Positions 31,554 through 42,262 are shown, numbered from the stretch's first letter. The stretch is DNA of 64,000 nucleotides from Marinobacter daqiaonensis (GCF_900115285.1 NZ_FOYW01000002.1:186001-250000); one strand, 5' to 3'. Translations and numbers: made by a program. The notes: a model not told the origin generated them from the letters alone.

Positions 31554-32927
31554 GTGGCAGCGGCAGCCAGAGTCGAGCAGTATCTCAATCGCAAGGGTCT
31601 GGCCTTCGAGCTGGTGCCCGTCACCCCCAGTTCCCGGGGCGGACTGGAATCCGCCGTGCTTGGTGCCGCGGTGGACCGCCGACAGGTCATCCGGAGCACG
31701 GCGCTGATTGATCTCAAGGGTGTTCTGCTGGTGGTCCATCCGTTCGACAGTTCGCCGGATCTCGATGCCATCGAAGCCCTCGTGGGCCGTCGTTTCCAGC
31801 CCCTGACGGCGACTCAGGCAGGGCGGCTGTTCTCCGACTGCGCGCCGGGTTTTCTACCGCCCTTCGGCTCCGCCTACGGCATTCCTGTCGTTGTGGAGCA
31901 GTCGCTGTACAGTGCCGCCCGGGTGATCATGGCCTGTGGCTCATCCTCCCGCCTCATGGTGCTGGACGGTCGCGATTTCCGTCTGGCCTTGGGGGACGCG
32001 GGCAAGGGGCATGTGACCATCCGCCACAGCGGCGATATCGCAAGTGGAGTAACCCTTGAGGAGGTGGCCGGGAAACTGCAGAAACTCTATCGTCTGCCGC
32101 CTATGCCGGCACTGGCACTGCGGATTCTCAGGCTTACCAGCGACTCCGAAGCGTCTGCCAAAGACCTGGCGGAGCTGATCGAATTCGACCCGAGCCTGAC
32201 GGCCCAGATTATCCGCTACGCGCGTTCAGCCCTGTTCAATTATCCCGGCCAGATCCAGTCGGTACAGGAAGCGGTGACACGGGTGCTCGGTTTTGAGCGG
32301 GTTGCCCACATCGCCCTGGGCATCGCCTCGGTCCGCGCGTTCGATATCCCCCGCTCGGGCCCCCTGGGCATGGATCAGTTCTGGCGCCACTCCCTATACT
32401 GTGCGTTCGTCTGTCAGCGCATGGCGCCCCTGTGTGATGCCGATACCTCCCTGGCGTACCTGTGCGGGCTCCTCCACAATTTCGGTCTCCTGCTGGTGGG
32501 GCATCTGTTTCCCACGGAATTCAGCGAGCTTAACCGCTTGCGGGCCGCCAACCCCGAGGTCAGCATGCGGACACTGGAGCAGAAGGTGTTCGGTGGCGGC
32601 GGCGAGAGGGAAATGCTGACGGTGGGTCACGGAGTGATCGGCGGCATCCTGCACAAGCTCTGGCAGATGCCGGATGAGGTGGTCAAGTCGGCGGGAGTCC
32701 ATCAGCAGCTCGACTACGAGGGTGATCACAAGGTCTATGTGAGGATGGTCCAGCTTGCCAATGGCCTTCTCAAGGACAAGGGTGTTGGTGACGAATTCAA
32801 CCCTGACAATGTCGATGCCCTGGCAGCGGAGCTCGGCCTGGACGGCGCCCGGCTCGAGAGGCTTCGCGCCGAGGTTGACGAGGTGGCCGACGATCTGGAC
32901 AGTCTGGCCCAGGCTCTGTCATCCTGA
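31554..32927 (+). CDS. YbaK-like deacylase domain fused to HDOD domain
   Basis: The protein of about 457 residues combines an N-terminal YbaK/ProRS-editing fold (about 1-155, including RVEQYLNRKGLAFE, ALIDLKGVLLVVHPFD and IPVVVEQSL) with a C-terminal HDOD domain (LPPMPALALRILRL, FDPSLTAQIIRYARSALF, LCGLLHNFG). The Lys that YbaK enzymes place before the central strand appears as Arg in VIRSTALID, so deacylase activity is doubtful. GTG 31554 is chosen because AAGGAG is 6 bases upstream; ATG 31548 abuts that site. It may be an RNA- or ligand-sensing signalling protein; the role is unknown. Confidence 0.85.
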   Translation: MAAAARVEQYLNRKGLAFELVPVTPSSRGGLESAVLGAAVDRRQVIRSTALIDLKGVLLVVHPFDSSPDLDAIEALVGRRFQPLTATQAGRLFSDCAPGFLPPFGSAYGIPVVVEQSLYSAARVIMACGSSSRLMVLDGRDFRLALGDAGKGHVTIRHSGDIASGVTLEEVAGKLQKLYRLPPMPALALRILRLTSDSEASAKDLAELIEFDPSLTAQIIRYARSALFNYPGQIQSVQEAVTRVLGFERVAHIALGIASVRAFDIPRSGPLGMDQFWRHSLYCAFVCQRMAPLCDADTSLAYLCGLLHNFGLLLVGHLFPTEFSELNRLRAANPEVSMRTLEQKVFGGGGEREMLTVGHGVIGGILHKLWQMPDEVVKSAGVHQQLDYEGDHKVYVRMVQLANGLLKDKGVGDEFNPDNVDALAAELGLDGARLERLRAEVDEVADDLDSLAQALSS

Positions 32928-32986
32928 GCGGCTGTCTGCCGCTGGCGGAAGGCAATGCATGTCCGGCGACTGCGACGGACGTCGAC

Positions 32987-33794
<808 letters not shown>

Positions 33795-33802
33795 TCGACA
33801 CC

Positions 33803-34498
33803 TTGAACCTGCTAGCCCTTGATACCTCGACTGACGCCTGTTCCGTCGCTCTGCTGCTGGATGGCCAGCTGAGCGGACACTGCCGGGTAGAGCCCCGTGG
33901 TCATACGCGGCTGATCATGCCCATGGTCCGTGAACTTCTGGCGGAGCGGGGTGTCACCATGAAGGAGCTTGATGGGCTGGCTTTTGCCGCCGGCCCCGGT
34001 TCCTTCACCGGACTCAGGATCGCCACCGGCGTGATCCAGGGCCTGGCCTGGGGCCTGGACCTGCCGGTCGTGCCGGTATCCTCTCTTCAGGCTGTAGCCC
34101 TGGAGCTGGCGGAACGACAGGAGGCCCGGGAGGGCGATGGTATTGCTGTTGCCTTTGATGCCCGGATGGACGAAGTATACTGGGGCTGCTTCCAGCTGGA
34201 GCAGGGGATGCCTGTGCTTCTGGAGAGCGAGCGTGTCTGCCCGCCTGAGGCCGTGACCCTGCCAGAAGGGGTGACTCGGTGGGTGGCAGGTGGCAGTGGA
34301 TGGCGCTATGCTGATCGTATGCCCCGGGAGGTCACCGGCAGGATGAGCCAGCCGGATCCGGATCGGGTGCCCGATGCCCGCTATGTGGCGCGCCTTGCAA
34401 TGGAGGCACGGGCGAGGGGGGTTGGAGTTTCCGCCTCGGAGGCCCAGCCGGTTTACCTGCGGGATGAAGTGACCTGGAAGAAACTTCCGGGGCGTTGA
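33803..34498 (+). CDS. tsaB: tRNA t6A biosynthesis protein TsaB
   Basis: TsaB (YeaZ) supports TsaD in making N6-threonylcarbamoyladenosine at position 37 of ANN-decoding tRNAs. The 231-residue product begins LLALDTSTDACSVAL and contains AAGPGSFTGLRIATGVIQGLA, both typical of TsaB. The start codon appears to be TTG. It lies 8 bp after adk. Confidence 0.94.
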   Translation: MNLLALDTSTDACSVALLLDGQLSGHCRVEPRGHTRLIMPMVRELLAERGVTMKELDGLAFAAGPGSFTGLRIATGVIQGLAWGLDLPVVPVSSLQAVALELAERQEAREGDGIAVAFDARMDEVYWGCFQLEQGMPVLLESERVCPPEAVTLPEGVTRWVAGGSGWRYADRMPREVTGRMSQPDPDRVPDARYVARLAMEARARGVGVSASEAQPVYLRDEVTWKKLPGR

Positions 34499-34528
34499 CT
34501 GATTGACTGACAGTTTGGACCTGTTCCC

Positions 34529-34885
34529 ATGATTGGTGGCGTCAATTCCGGCAATCCCTATATCGGCAATGGTGCACCTGCCCGGGAGCGCACCGATGCC
34601 AACCGTGCGCCAGCGGCACGTCCCGAGCTGCTGGTTGATGCCCGCAACGATACCCGCGCCAGGCCGGCGGGCGACCAGAATCCCGAGGGTCAGGATACCC
34701 AGGCCTATCTGCGCCGGGTGCAGGCCCGTGCGGCCCTTGAGGATGTGCGTCTCGAGCCGTTTCGCTCCGACGATATTCCCCTTGCCAACGCCAGAGCCGT
34801 GCAGACCTTTGCCGCAATCGCCAATCAGCGTGAGGGCCTCGATGGCTACGACGCCGAGCTGACGGGCATCAGCATCCGCGTGTGA
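34529..34885 (+). CDS. Small protein of unknown function
   Basis: The 118-residue product is not recognised. The N-terminal half is low-complexity and rich in Asn, Arg, Ala and Pro, so likely disordered. The C-terminal third ([23 protein letters not shown]) looks helical and more conserved. There is no signal peptide or membrane segment. It lies between tsaB and rsmJ with gaps of 30 and 13 bp, so it is probably part of the same transcript. The ATG at 34529 has no strong ribosome binding site. Confidence 0.6.
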   Translation: MIGGVNSGNPYIGNGAPARERTDANRAPAARPELLVDARNDTRARPAGDQNPEGQDTQAYLRRVQARAALEDVRLEPFRSDDIPLANARAVQTFAAIANQREGLDGYDAELTGISIRV

Positions 34886-34898
34886 CCCGTCCCCCCTA

Positions 34899-35741
34899 AT
34901 GACCTTCACGCCCGATGCTTTGAACGAATCCTGTTCGTCTCCCATACCCCCGGTGGCTGCCGCCTCCAATGAGCTGCTGGCCCCGGCGCAAGCCCTGGCC
35001 ACCAGTCTGGGCAGCGCCTGCCTGGGGGTGGTTGAGCCCCGCGATATCCGTAATTCCGACCTGGTTCTCCATCTTGACCGGCAGGGGCTCTCCCTCCAGG
35101 TGACAGGCCGAAGGGCACCGGGGCCGGTAAGGGCCGAATTTGTCACCGGCAAGGCCGGTTATCGCCTTGCCCATGGCGGCGGCACTGGCCAGATGATCGC
35201 CAAGGCGGTGGGTCTCAAGCGCACCAGTGAATCATTGCATGTTCTGGACGCCACGGCGGGCCTGGGCCAGGACGGTTTCGTTCTGGCCGGTCTCGGTCAG
35301 CGGATAACGATGCTTGAGCGTTCGCCAGTGATTCATGCGTTGCTGGCGGATGGCCTGGCTCGCGCCGCCGGGGACGAGGCCACCGCAGCCGTGGCGGCGC
35401 GGATCACCCTGATCCGGGCGGACAGCATAGACTGGCTGGGGGCCCGGGCTGGGGGAGAGCCGGTTGCGGATGTGATTCACCTGGACCCCATGTTCCCTCA
35501 CCGGGACAAGTCCGCGGCGGTCAAGAAGGAAATGCAGCTGTTCAGACCCATCGTCGGAGACGACCCTGATGCGGCGAATCTGCTGGAGGCAGCCCTTGCC
35601 TGTGCCCGCTACCGGGTGGTTGTGAAACGGTCGCGGCGGGCGCCGGTGATACCGGGTCCCGCCCCTTCCCTCCAGCTGGAAGGCAAAAGCAGTCGCTATG
35701 ACATCTATCCGCTCAGGGCGCTGCCCACCAGCCGGAACTGA
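34899..35741 (+). CDS. rsmJ: 16S rRNA (guanine-1516-N2)-methyltransferase RsmJ
   Basis: RsmJ (YhiQ) methylates G1516 of 16S rRNA. The 280-residue protein has the SAM-binding [15 protein letters not shown] motif, the [14 protein letters not shown] segment and [19 protein letters not shown], which is very characteristic of RsmJ. The N-terminal 25 residues are less typical, so the true start could be slightly downstream. It converges on plsB with 6 bp between stops. Confidence 0.95.
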   Translation: MTFTPDALNESCSSPIPPVAAASNELLAPAQALATSLGSACLGVVEPRDIRNSDLVLHLDRQGLSLQVTGRRAPGPVRAEFVTGKAGYRLAHGGGTGQMIAKAVGLKRTSESLHVLDATAGLGQDGFVLAGLGQRITMLERSPVIHALLADGLARAAGDEATAAVAARITLIRADSIDWLGARAGGEPVADVIHLDPMFPHRDKSAAVKKEMQLFRPIVGDDPDAANLLEAALACARYRVVVKRSRRAPVIPGPAPSLQLEGKSSRYDIYPLRALPTSRN

Positions 35742-35747
35742 GCATGC

Positions 35748-38213
35748 CTATGACGTTCCGCCGGTCACCTGGGCGATGGCCTGGCGTTTTTCCACGTTCA
35801 GCACCAGACGGGCGTCCTCGGCAACATCCTCAAGCTCACGGGTGTAACTGAGCCGGTCGGTCTCATCCTGGCTGATCACCTCATTCTTCTGAAGGTTGCC
35901 AATGAAGTTGCGGAACAGTGCCTTGTCGAAAAATTCCGGCGCGTTCAGGCCGAAAAGAATGGACATCCGTTCTGCCATCATCGTGCTCTCTTCCTCCAGG
36001 TCCCTGGCGGAGAGCATGCCGGGGCCATGCTTGCGAAGGGTTGCGATGACGATGTAGTAGCGCTCCAGGGTCTGGATGATAAAGCGCGACAGGGTATGCA
36101 GCTGAAGACGAGCCTCCGTACCCTCATCCGCTCCCATGACCCGGTCACCCTCGATCCGCAGGATGCCTTTCTCGACCAGCGTGTCGATCCAGCGGTCGAT
36201 CTCCGCGTCCACCCCGTCAGTGCTGTAGCGCAGGAAGAGTTCCGATTTCAGATAGGGGTATATGGCGCCTGCGAGAAAGACCACCTTGCTCCGGGCCATG
36301 GAGGTGCAGTTCTCCAGCAGACAGGCGATCAGTGAAGGCAGGGCGAACAGGTGCTGGATATTGTTCCTGTAATAGGTCATCAGGGTGGCGTTGGTGCCGT
36401 CAAGGGCAATGATATCGCCGAGTTTCTGAGGATAGCGGCCCACCAGGCCCATGCCCTCGCAGTAGTGGATGAACTCGCGACCGTCGCCCTCGGGCAGGGT
36501 GATGGTGTCTGCGTAGGGATGCGTTCTGAGCAGGTCGAGATAGCCGTCCATCATCCGTGCCAGCTGGCGCTCATCCATGGCCAGACGCTCGGTGGCCAGC
36601 AGTACCGTTGCGACAATGGTGACGGGGTTGACCGCTGCTGCCGCATTGATGCCGGTGGCCACTTCCTCCGCCAGCCGGTCCACTGCCGCAGGTAGCCAGT
36701 GAGGGCGGGCATCTTGGCCGACGGCTTCGATCTTCCAGCCCGGACGGGCCTGCTCGAGCACGTCAGCCAGAGGAATCGCGGTGCCGAAGTTAACCGATAC
36801 CTTGCCAAAGGAACTACGGAGCTTGCGGGCGGACTTGGCCAGACCCACCACGCTCTCCTGTTTCTTTTTCTTGCCCCGGAGTTCACCCAGGTAGGATCGT
36901 CCCTCCATGACTTTCTCATAGCCGATGTAGACCGGCACCAGCACGATCGGTTTCTGGTGATCCCGCAGGAAACTGCGCACTGTCATGGACAGCATCCCGG
37001 GGCGCGGCTGCAGGGTGCGACCGGTGCGGCTGCGACCGCCCTCCACGAAGTATTCCACGGAATAGCCCCGGGTGAACATGACATGCAGGTACTCATTGAA
37101 GACGGTGGCGTACAGGGGGTTGTCCTTGAAACTGCGACGCATGAAGAAGGCGCCGCCGCGGCGCAGTATCGGCCCCACCATCGGCATGTTGAGGTTGATG
37201 CCGGCCGCTATGTGGGGCGGCATCAGGCCGTTGCGGTATAGCACGTAGGACAGCAGCATGTAGTCGATGTGGGAGCGGTGGCAGGGCACATAGACCACGG
37301 CGTTTTTCTCGGCGACTTCCTGCACTTCGCGAATATTGTTGATCTTGATACCGTTATAGATCCGGTTCCAGAGCCAGCTCAGCAGCACTTCCAGGATCCG
37401 GATGGTGGCAATGGACATGCTGGAGGCAATCTCGTTGGCGTACCGGTAGGCCTTCGCCCGGACCTTGTCAGGGGGCAGGTCCTCCTTGCGGGCGGTTTCC
37501 CGGATGGCGTCCCGCACCGCAGGCGTGCGGATCAGGTCAGCGACCAGGGTCCGGCGGTGGGACAGGTCCGGGCCCAGCACCGCCTGACGTACCCTGCGGA
37601 AATGGGTGCGCAGCAGGCGCGCGGTCTTGCGGCTGGCACGGGCGCGGCTTTTACGGTGTTCCTGCACGATTTCCGCCAGTGACAGCGGCTCACCAAAACG
37701 CACAAACGTGCTGCGGCCGTGGAGCAGGATGATCAGGAACTTCTGAAACCGGCCAGCCACCGACCAGGTATCCGAAAGCAGCAGCTTCAGCAGGGATCTT
37801 TCCTTGTCAGGGGAGCGACCCCAGAACAGGGACACCGGCACCAGCTGGATATCGAGTGTGGGATCCTCCACCGACAGGGCGACAAGCTGTTCCAGTTGAG
37901 GCGTCAGGACCGGCGTCCTGCGTGGACTGAAGGGGTTGCTGATGCGTCGGTAGAGAAAGCAGAAGGACTGCTTCGGGCCTTCGTGGATTGCCATGGGGGC
38001 CCGGGCGGACGGCAGGCCTGCGCGGGCCACCTCCTGTTCCAGCACCAGTCTTGCCGACAGGGAGCTGTACTGCATGACATAGCAGACCGGCTTGCCGGGA
38101 TCCAGGCCGAGTTCCTTTTCGCTGGCGCCGATCACATCGGTGCGTACCCAAAGGTAGAGAATCTTTCGCAGCAGCGTTGTCAGGGCGCCGTGTAGGGCCG
38201 GGATCAGTCGCAT
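35748..38213 (-). CDS. plsB: Glycerol-3-phosphate 1-O-acyltransferase PlsB
   Basis: PlsB is the inner-membrane enzyme that acylates glycerol 3-phosphate with acyl-CoA or acyl-ACP, the first step of phospholipid synthesis. The 821-residue protein has the acyltransferase block I CHRSHIDYMLLSY, block II GGAFFMRRSFK, block III EYFVEGGRSRTGR and block IV PIVLVPVYIGYEK, matching E. coli PlsB in order and length. In a possible wax-ester producer it would compete for the same acyl-CoA pool as the fatty acyl-CoA reductase at 45.6 kb. Confidence 0.97.
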   Translation of the reverse strand: MRLIPALHGALTTLLRKILYLWVRTDVIGASEKELGLDPGKPVCYVMQYSSLSARLVLEQEVARAGLPSARAPMAIHEGPKQSFCFLYRRISNPFSPRRTPVLTPQLEQLVALSVEDPTLDIQLVPVSLFWGRSPDKERSLLKLLLSDTWSVAGRFQKFLIILLHGRSTFVRFGEPLSLAEIVQEHRKSRARASRKTARLLRTHFRRVRQAVLGPDLSHRRTLVADLIRTPAVRDAIRETARKEDLPPDKVRAKAYRYANEIASSMSIATIRILEVLLSWLWNRIYNGIKINNIREVQEVAEKNAVVYVPCHRSHIDYMLLSYVLYRNGLMPPHIAAGINLNMPMVGPILRRGGAFFMRRSFKDNPLYATVFNEYLHVMFTRGYSVEYFVEGGRSRTGRTLQPRPGMLSMTVRSFLRDHQKPIVLVPVYIGYEKVMEGRSYLGELRGKKKKQESVVGLAKSARKLRSSFGKVSVNFGTAIPLADVLEQARPGWKIEAVGQDARPHWLPAAVDRLAEEVATGINAAAAVNPVTIVATVLLATERLAMDERQLARMMDGYLDLLRTHPYADTITLPEGDGREFIHYCEGMGLVGRYPQKLGDIIALDGTNATLMTYYRNNIQHLFALPSLIACLLENCTSMARSKVVFLAGAIYPYLKSELFLRYSTDGVDAEIDRWIDTLVEKGILRIEGDRVMGADEGTEARLQLHTLSRFIIQTLERYYIVIATLRKHGPGMLSARDLEEESTMMAERMSILFGLNAPEFFDKALFRNFIGNLQKNEVISQDETDRLSYTRELEDVAEDARLVLNVEKRQAIAQVTGGTS

Positions 38214-38388
38214 TCAGTACACTCCGGACAGGCGGGGAGGGGCACAAGTTTACTGCTTACAATGCTGTCTGGCTAATGCATTGAGTTGCCGTCCTGCCAC
38301 TCGTCCGCGCAGCGATGGCGACTCCCTTATACTCGTCGGTTCCCAGGGTATGGTACATTTCTGCCTTTATCACGACGTGGGGAAGAGC

Positions 38389-39195
38389 ATGGAAAACTGG
38401 AACGCAGGCTGGACCCGCAAAGTGCCTCAGGCCGACGACCTTCTGATCGCACTGAATGGCCAGGAGATCTGGCGGCCGGACGATGACTGGTTTCACCGAT
38501 GGGGCAGCGCCGAGGGCGCTCTTGTAGATGGCTCCGAACCTGTCCATGTGGGCGAATTCAACAGTCGCCGGGTCTATGTCGCGTCTCTCGATCCCGGCAT
38601 GCTGCTCTACCGGAGCTCTCCCGTGCACCTGCGTGAAGCCCTGCTCAACACGCCCGATGCGCCGGCAGCGATACTGGGTACCGCCGCCCAGGTACAGCAA
38701 TGGTTCATCGATCATCGCTTCTGCGGCCGCTGCGGTCAGGAAACCGGCTTTCATCCGGATGAGCGTGCCCGCTGGTGCGAGCCCTGCGGCATTCCCTTCT
38801 ACCCCCGGCTGGCCCCCTGCGTGATCGTCATTATCCGCCGCGGAGAAAGATTTCTGCTCGCCCGCTCAAGCCGGGCAAGAAGTTATTTCTTCAGCCTTAT
38901 CGCCGGCTTCGTCGAGCCCGGCGAAAGTGCCGAGGAAGCGGTGGCCCGGGAAGTCATGGAGGAAACCGGGCTGCGGGTCGGCAACGTCCGCTACTGGACC
39001 TCCCAGCCCTGGCCTTTTCCCCACCAGCTGATGCTGGGATTCTTCGCGGACTATGAATCCGGTGAGCTGGTGCTCCAGGAGGACGAGCTGGCTGAAGCGG
39101 ACTGGTTCAGTGCGGACGACCATCCACCGATACCCCCGGAAACCACCATTGCCGGCCGGCTGATAGCCAGGGTCAAGGCGGAGCTGAAGGCTTGA
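38389..39195 (+). CDS. nudC: NADH pyrophosphatase NudC
   Basis: NudC cleaves NAD(H) to mononucleotides and can remove NAD caps from RNA. The 268-residue product has a zinc ribbon (CGRCG and CEPCG), a Nudix box (GFVEPGESAEEAVAREVMEE) and the downstream SQPWPFPHQ motif that distinguishes NADH pyrophosphatases. ATG 38389 (MENWNAGW) is preferred; an ATG at 38350 would add 13 residues. The stop overlaps the TTG start of murI by 4 bp. Confidence 0.94.
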   Translation: MENWNAGWTRKVPQADDLLIALNGQEIWRPDDDWFHRWGSAEGALVDGSEPVHVGEFNSRRVYVASLDPGMLLYRSSPVHLREALLNTPDAPAAILGTAAQVQQWFIDHRFCGRCGQETGFHPDERARWCEPCGIPFYPRLAPCVIVIIRRGERFLLARSSRARSYFFSLIAGFVEPGESAEEAVAREVMEETGLRVGNVRYWTSQPWPFPHQLMLGFFADYESGELVLQEDELAEADWFSADDHPPIPPETTIAGRLIARVKAELKA

Positions 39196-40022
39196 GTCAC
39201 AGGTCTGCCGAGGAGGGCAGGGGGCGAGCGCCGGAGATACTCGTGTTTGATTCGGGTATCGGCGGGCTGAGCATCGCCGGCTGCATACACAGGCAGATTC
39301 CGGGCGCACGGCTTACCCACCTTGCAGACAATGCCGGCTTTCCCTATGGAAACCAGCCGGAAACCACGGTGATCGAGAGAACGATCGGGCTGGTGCGAGA
39401 GCAGCTGGCCAGGCAGTCCTACGACGTGGTGGTGGTTGCCTGCAACACGGCCAGTACCGTCGCACTGCCTGACCTGAGAGCGGCGGTGCCAGTGCCGGTG
39501 GTGGGGGTGGTGCCGGCGATAAAGCCGGCGGCGGCACAGTCTGGCAATCGCCGTATCGGCCTATTGGCGACCCCCGCGACGGTTCGCCGGCCCTACCTCG
39601 AAACCCTGATCGCCGACTTCGCCAGCGACTGCGTTATTGAGCGGATAGGCCATCCGGAACTGGTGACCTGGATCGAACAGTGGGCCAGAGGGAGGCCCCT
39701 CCCGGAACCGGCGCTGGCCATTGCCCTCAGGCCCTTCAGGGACGCGGGTGTGGATACCGTTGTTCTGGGGTGCACTCACTACCCGTTGATCACTCCTGTA
39801 CTTCGCCGGCTGTTACCGGACGTCCTGTTCTGGGTGGACTCCGGCGAGGCAATAGCCCGGCGCACCCTCTCACTGCTGCAGCAGGCCGGGTTCGACCACC
39901 ACGAACTCGCCGGAGATGAGGCAACGGGGCACGGCTGCCGGTTCTCGGGGCCGGTCGGTGGGGAGATTGACCGGTTTCTTGCCTCCCAGGGCTTTCGCCG
40001 GACTAGTGTCCCGTCCGGGTAA
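39192..40022 (+). CDS. murI: Glutamate racemase
   Basis: MurI makes D-glutamate for peptidoglycan. The 276-residue product has FDSGIGGLS, the two catalytic cysteines C84 (ACNTAS) and C194 (GCTHYPL), and PYGNQP. The start is TTG inside a 4-bp overlap with nudC. The last six codons (TSVPSG) and the stop TAA lie inside the left arm of an inverted-repeat element that begins at 40003, so the native C-terminus seems to have been replaced on insertion. The core enzyme is complete, so activity is expected. Confidence 0.93.
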   Translation: MSHRSAEEGRGRAPEILVFDSGIGGLSIAGCIHRQIPGARLTHLADNAGFPYGNQPETTVIERTIGLVREQLARQSYDVVVVACNTASTVALPDLRAAVPVPVVGVVPAIKPAAAQSGNRRIGLLATPATVRRPYLETLIADFASDCVIERIGHPELVTWIEQWARGRPLPEPALAIALRPFRDAGVDTVVLGCTHYPLITPVLRRLLPDVLFWVDSGEAIARRTLSLLQQAGFDHHELAGDEATGHGCRFSGPVGGEIDRFLASQGFRRTSVPSG

Positions 40023-40092
40023 TTCGCTGACCTGCTGAGCCCCTGAAAGCCTTGAGAGCAAGCAGCAGGTCAGTACCCGGACGAGACACTAG
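40003..40092. repeat. MITE-like inverted-repeat element, copy A (90 bp)
   Basis: Both ends read CTAGTGTC(C/T)CGTCCGGGTA inward, continuing to CTGACCTGCTG; the left arm carries a 5-base insertion relative to the right. The interior is only about 25 bp. The same ends occur at 57831 and 62046. The element sits between the convergent ends of murI and the REC-GGDEF-EAL gene and provides the murI stop codon. It can fold into a long hairpin, so it may also terminate transcription from both sides. Confidence 0.8.
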
Positions 40093-40096
40093 GTGA

Positions 40097-42262
40097 TCAG
40101 ACTGCCAGATGGATGGGGGGCTGGTCGAGAAGCGCCCCGATATCGGCCCCGGACTGGGGGCGACCACAGAAGAACCCCTGCACACGTTGACAGCCGATTT
40201 CCGACAGGTAGTCCAGCTGGTCCTGGTTTTCGACACCCTCCGCCACAATCTCAAGTTTGAGACCATGGGCCATGGCGACGATGGCATTGACGATGCACGC
40301 GCCGTCGTTGCCGGCACGAACGCCCTGAACAAAGGAGCGGTCCACCTTGAGAATATGAATGGGCAGGTGATGAAGATAGTTGAGTGAGGAGTAGCCCGTT
40401 CCGAAGTCGTCCACGGCGATCTTCACTCCGTGACGGGCCAGTTCCCGAAGTGTCTGGCTGACCTGGGCCAGGTCATTCATGATCACATTTTCGGTGATCT
40501 CGATCTCGAGGTTACGGGCGGGAAAATGGAGAAGTCGCAGTTGTGCGACAAGACGTTCGACGAACTCGGGGTGCTCCACCTGAGCGGGTGAAAGGTTGAC
40601 CGCCAGTCTCAGGTCCCGATGCCCCGCAGCAATCCATCGGCCCACTTCCCGGCAGGCCGTGGTCAGCACTTTGTCGCTGATGTCCGCCATCAGGTTGGTC
40701 TCGGACGCGAGGGGCAGAAACTCACCCGGCAGCAGCAGGCCCCGTTCCGGATGCCGCCAGCGAACCAGGGCCTCGACACTGGTCATGCGGCCGCTGCGAA
40801 GGCATATCTGGGGCTGATAATGTACCTCGAGCTCATCACAGGCCAGGGCACGGCGCAGGTCGCGTTCGAGACCGAGGCGATTGCTGGTGTCCACGGTCAT
40901 GCTGCTGTCGAAGAAGCAGTAGCCGTCCTTGCCACGGGACTTTACCTGGTACATGGCCAGGTCCGCGTTGCGAATCAGCTGCTCCAGGTGCTGGCCCGCA
41001 TCGGGGAAGATGGCGATGCCGATGCTGACACCGATGAAGATTTCCTGGTTCTCCAGCCTGAAAGGCGCCTTGAGGGTGTCGATGAGCTTGTCGGCGATGG
41101 CGGCGGCCTCTTCCCGGCCCGGCACCGCCGGCAGTAGCAGGGTGAACTCGTCGCCACCGAAGCGGGACAGGGTATCCCCTTTGCGCAGGCATTTCTCCAA
41201 ACGTTGCGTGACCGCCTGCAGCAACCGGTCTCCCATGGCGTGACCCAGGGTGTCGTTGATAATCTTGAAGCGGTCCAGGTCCAGGAACATCACCGCCAGT
41301 TTGTGCTGATTGCGCCGGGCCTGGCTCATGGCAACGTTCAGCCGGTCCCTGAACAGCGCCCGGTTGGGGAGTCGGGTCAGCAGGTCATGGTAGGCCTGGA
41401 AGCTGATAAAGGCCTCGGCTTCCTTACGCTCGGTAATATCCCGGGCAATACCATAATAGTGGGCATGCCGGCTGAGGTAGCGTTCGTCCGGGCCACCGGA
41501 TTCATGCCAGGCTGCCTGATCGACGGGGAAAGCGGTGATCTCGAAGTGTCGGGTGGCTTTCAGTGTTCCCTTGGTGCGCAGGCTGACCTCAAAGGTCACC
41601 GGGCGGTCGGCGCTGATGTCGGGATCCTTGAGGGCTTCCGTACCGCGAGAGGCCTCCTCGTCATTGAGCAGGTATCGAAAGTGCTGGCCGATCAGTTCAG
41701 CCGGGTCATGGCCGAGCAGATTGGTCACCTTGCTGTTGAGGAAACAGAAACGGCCCTGACCGTCGAGCATGAAAACGATGTCCGGCGAGTTGTTGACGAT
41801 ATACCGGTGCAGGGATTCAGACTTCTGAAGCTGACGCTGAATGTCTTCATGGGCCCGCAACAGCGACTGCTTGCCCAGCACATTAGCAAGGGTTGCCAGC
41901 ACCTCGTCGGGATCGAAGGGCTTGCGGATGTAATCAGCGGCTCCCCGACGCAGGGCCCGGCTGACGGATCGGAACGAGGTTTCGCCGCTGACCACGATCA
42001 GGGCGCAGTCCGGTTGCAGGCGACTGGCCAGGTCCATCACCTGGAAGCCATCACGGCCAGGCATGTTCAGGTCCAGCATGGCGAGAGTGAAGTCCTGCTC
42101 CCTTAGCAGGCGGCAGGCTTCGTTGCCATCGGCAGCGGTCGACGTCTCGTAGCCCTGCTGGCGCAGGAGGGCGGAGAGGCTTTCCAGTAGCCTTGGATTG
42201 TCATCTGCCACCAGGATGCGCTGATGGCTCGGGAACTGTTCCGATGTGTATGCCTGGATCAT
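40097..42262 (-). CDS. Response regulator with PAS, GGDEF and EAL domains
   Basis: The 721-residue protein has an N-terminal receiver with phosphoacceptor D64 (AMLDLNMPGRDG), a PAS domain at about 150-280, a GGDEF domain with intact GGDEF at 369-373 and an RxxD inhibitory site (RKGD) at 360-363, and an EAL domain with EAL at 497-499, NLSPAQ, EITENV, DDFGTGYSS and AEGVEN. Both c-di-GMP synthesis and breakdown appear possible. Phosphorylation probably comes from the HDOD-histidine kinase encoded 63 bp upstream on the same strand. Confidence 0.93.
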   Translation of the reverse strand: MIQAYTSEQFPSHQRILVADDNPRLLESLSALLRQQGYETSTAADGNEACRLLREQDFTLAMLDLNMPGRDGFQVMDLASRLQPDCALIVVSGETSFRSVSRALRRGAADYIRKPFDPDEVLATLANVLGKQSLLRAHEDIQRQLQKSESLHRYIVNNSPDIVFMLDGQGRFCFLNSKVTNLLGHDPAELIGQHFRYLLNDEEASRGTEALKDPDISADRPVTFEVSLRTKGTLKATRHFEITAFPVDQAAWHESGGPDERYLSRHAHYYGIARDITERKEAEAFISFQAYHDLLTRLPNRALFRDRLNVAMSQARRNQHKLAVMFLDLDRFKIINDTLGHAMGDRLLQAVTQRLEKCLRKGDTLSRFGGDEFTLLLPAVPGREEAAAIADKLIDTLKAPFRLENQEIFIGVSIGIAIFPDAGQHLEQLIRNADLAMYQVKSRGKDGYCFFDSSMTVDTSNRLGLERDLRRALACDELEVHYQPQICLRSGRMTSVEALVRWRHPERGLLLPGEFLPLASETNLMADISDKVLTTACREVGRWIAAGHRDLRLAVNLSPAQVEHPEFVERLVAQLRLLHFPARNLEIEITENVIMNDLAQVSQTLRELARHGVKIAVDDFGTGYSSLNYLHHLPIHILKVDRSFVQGVRAGNDGACIVNAIVAMAHGLKLEIVAEGVENQDQLDYLSEIGCQRVQGFFCGRPQSGADIGALLDQPPIHLAV

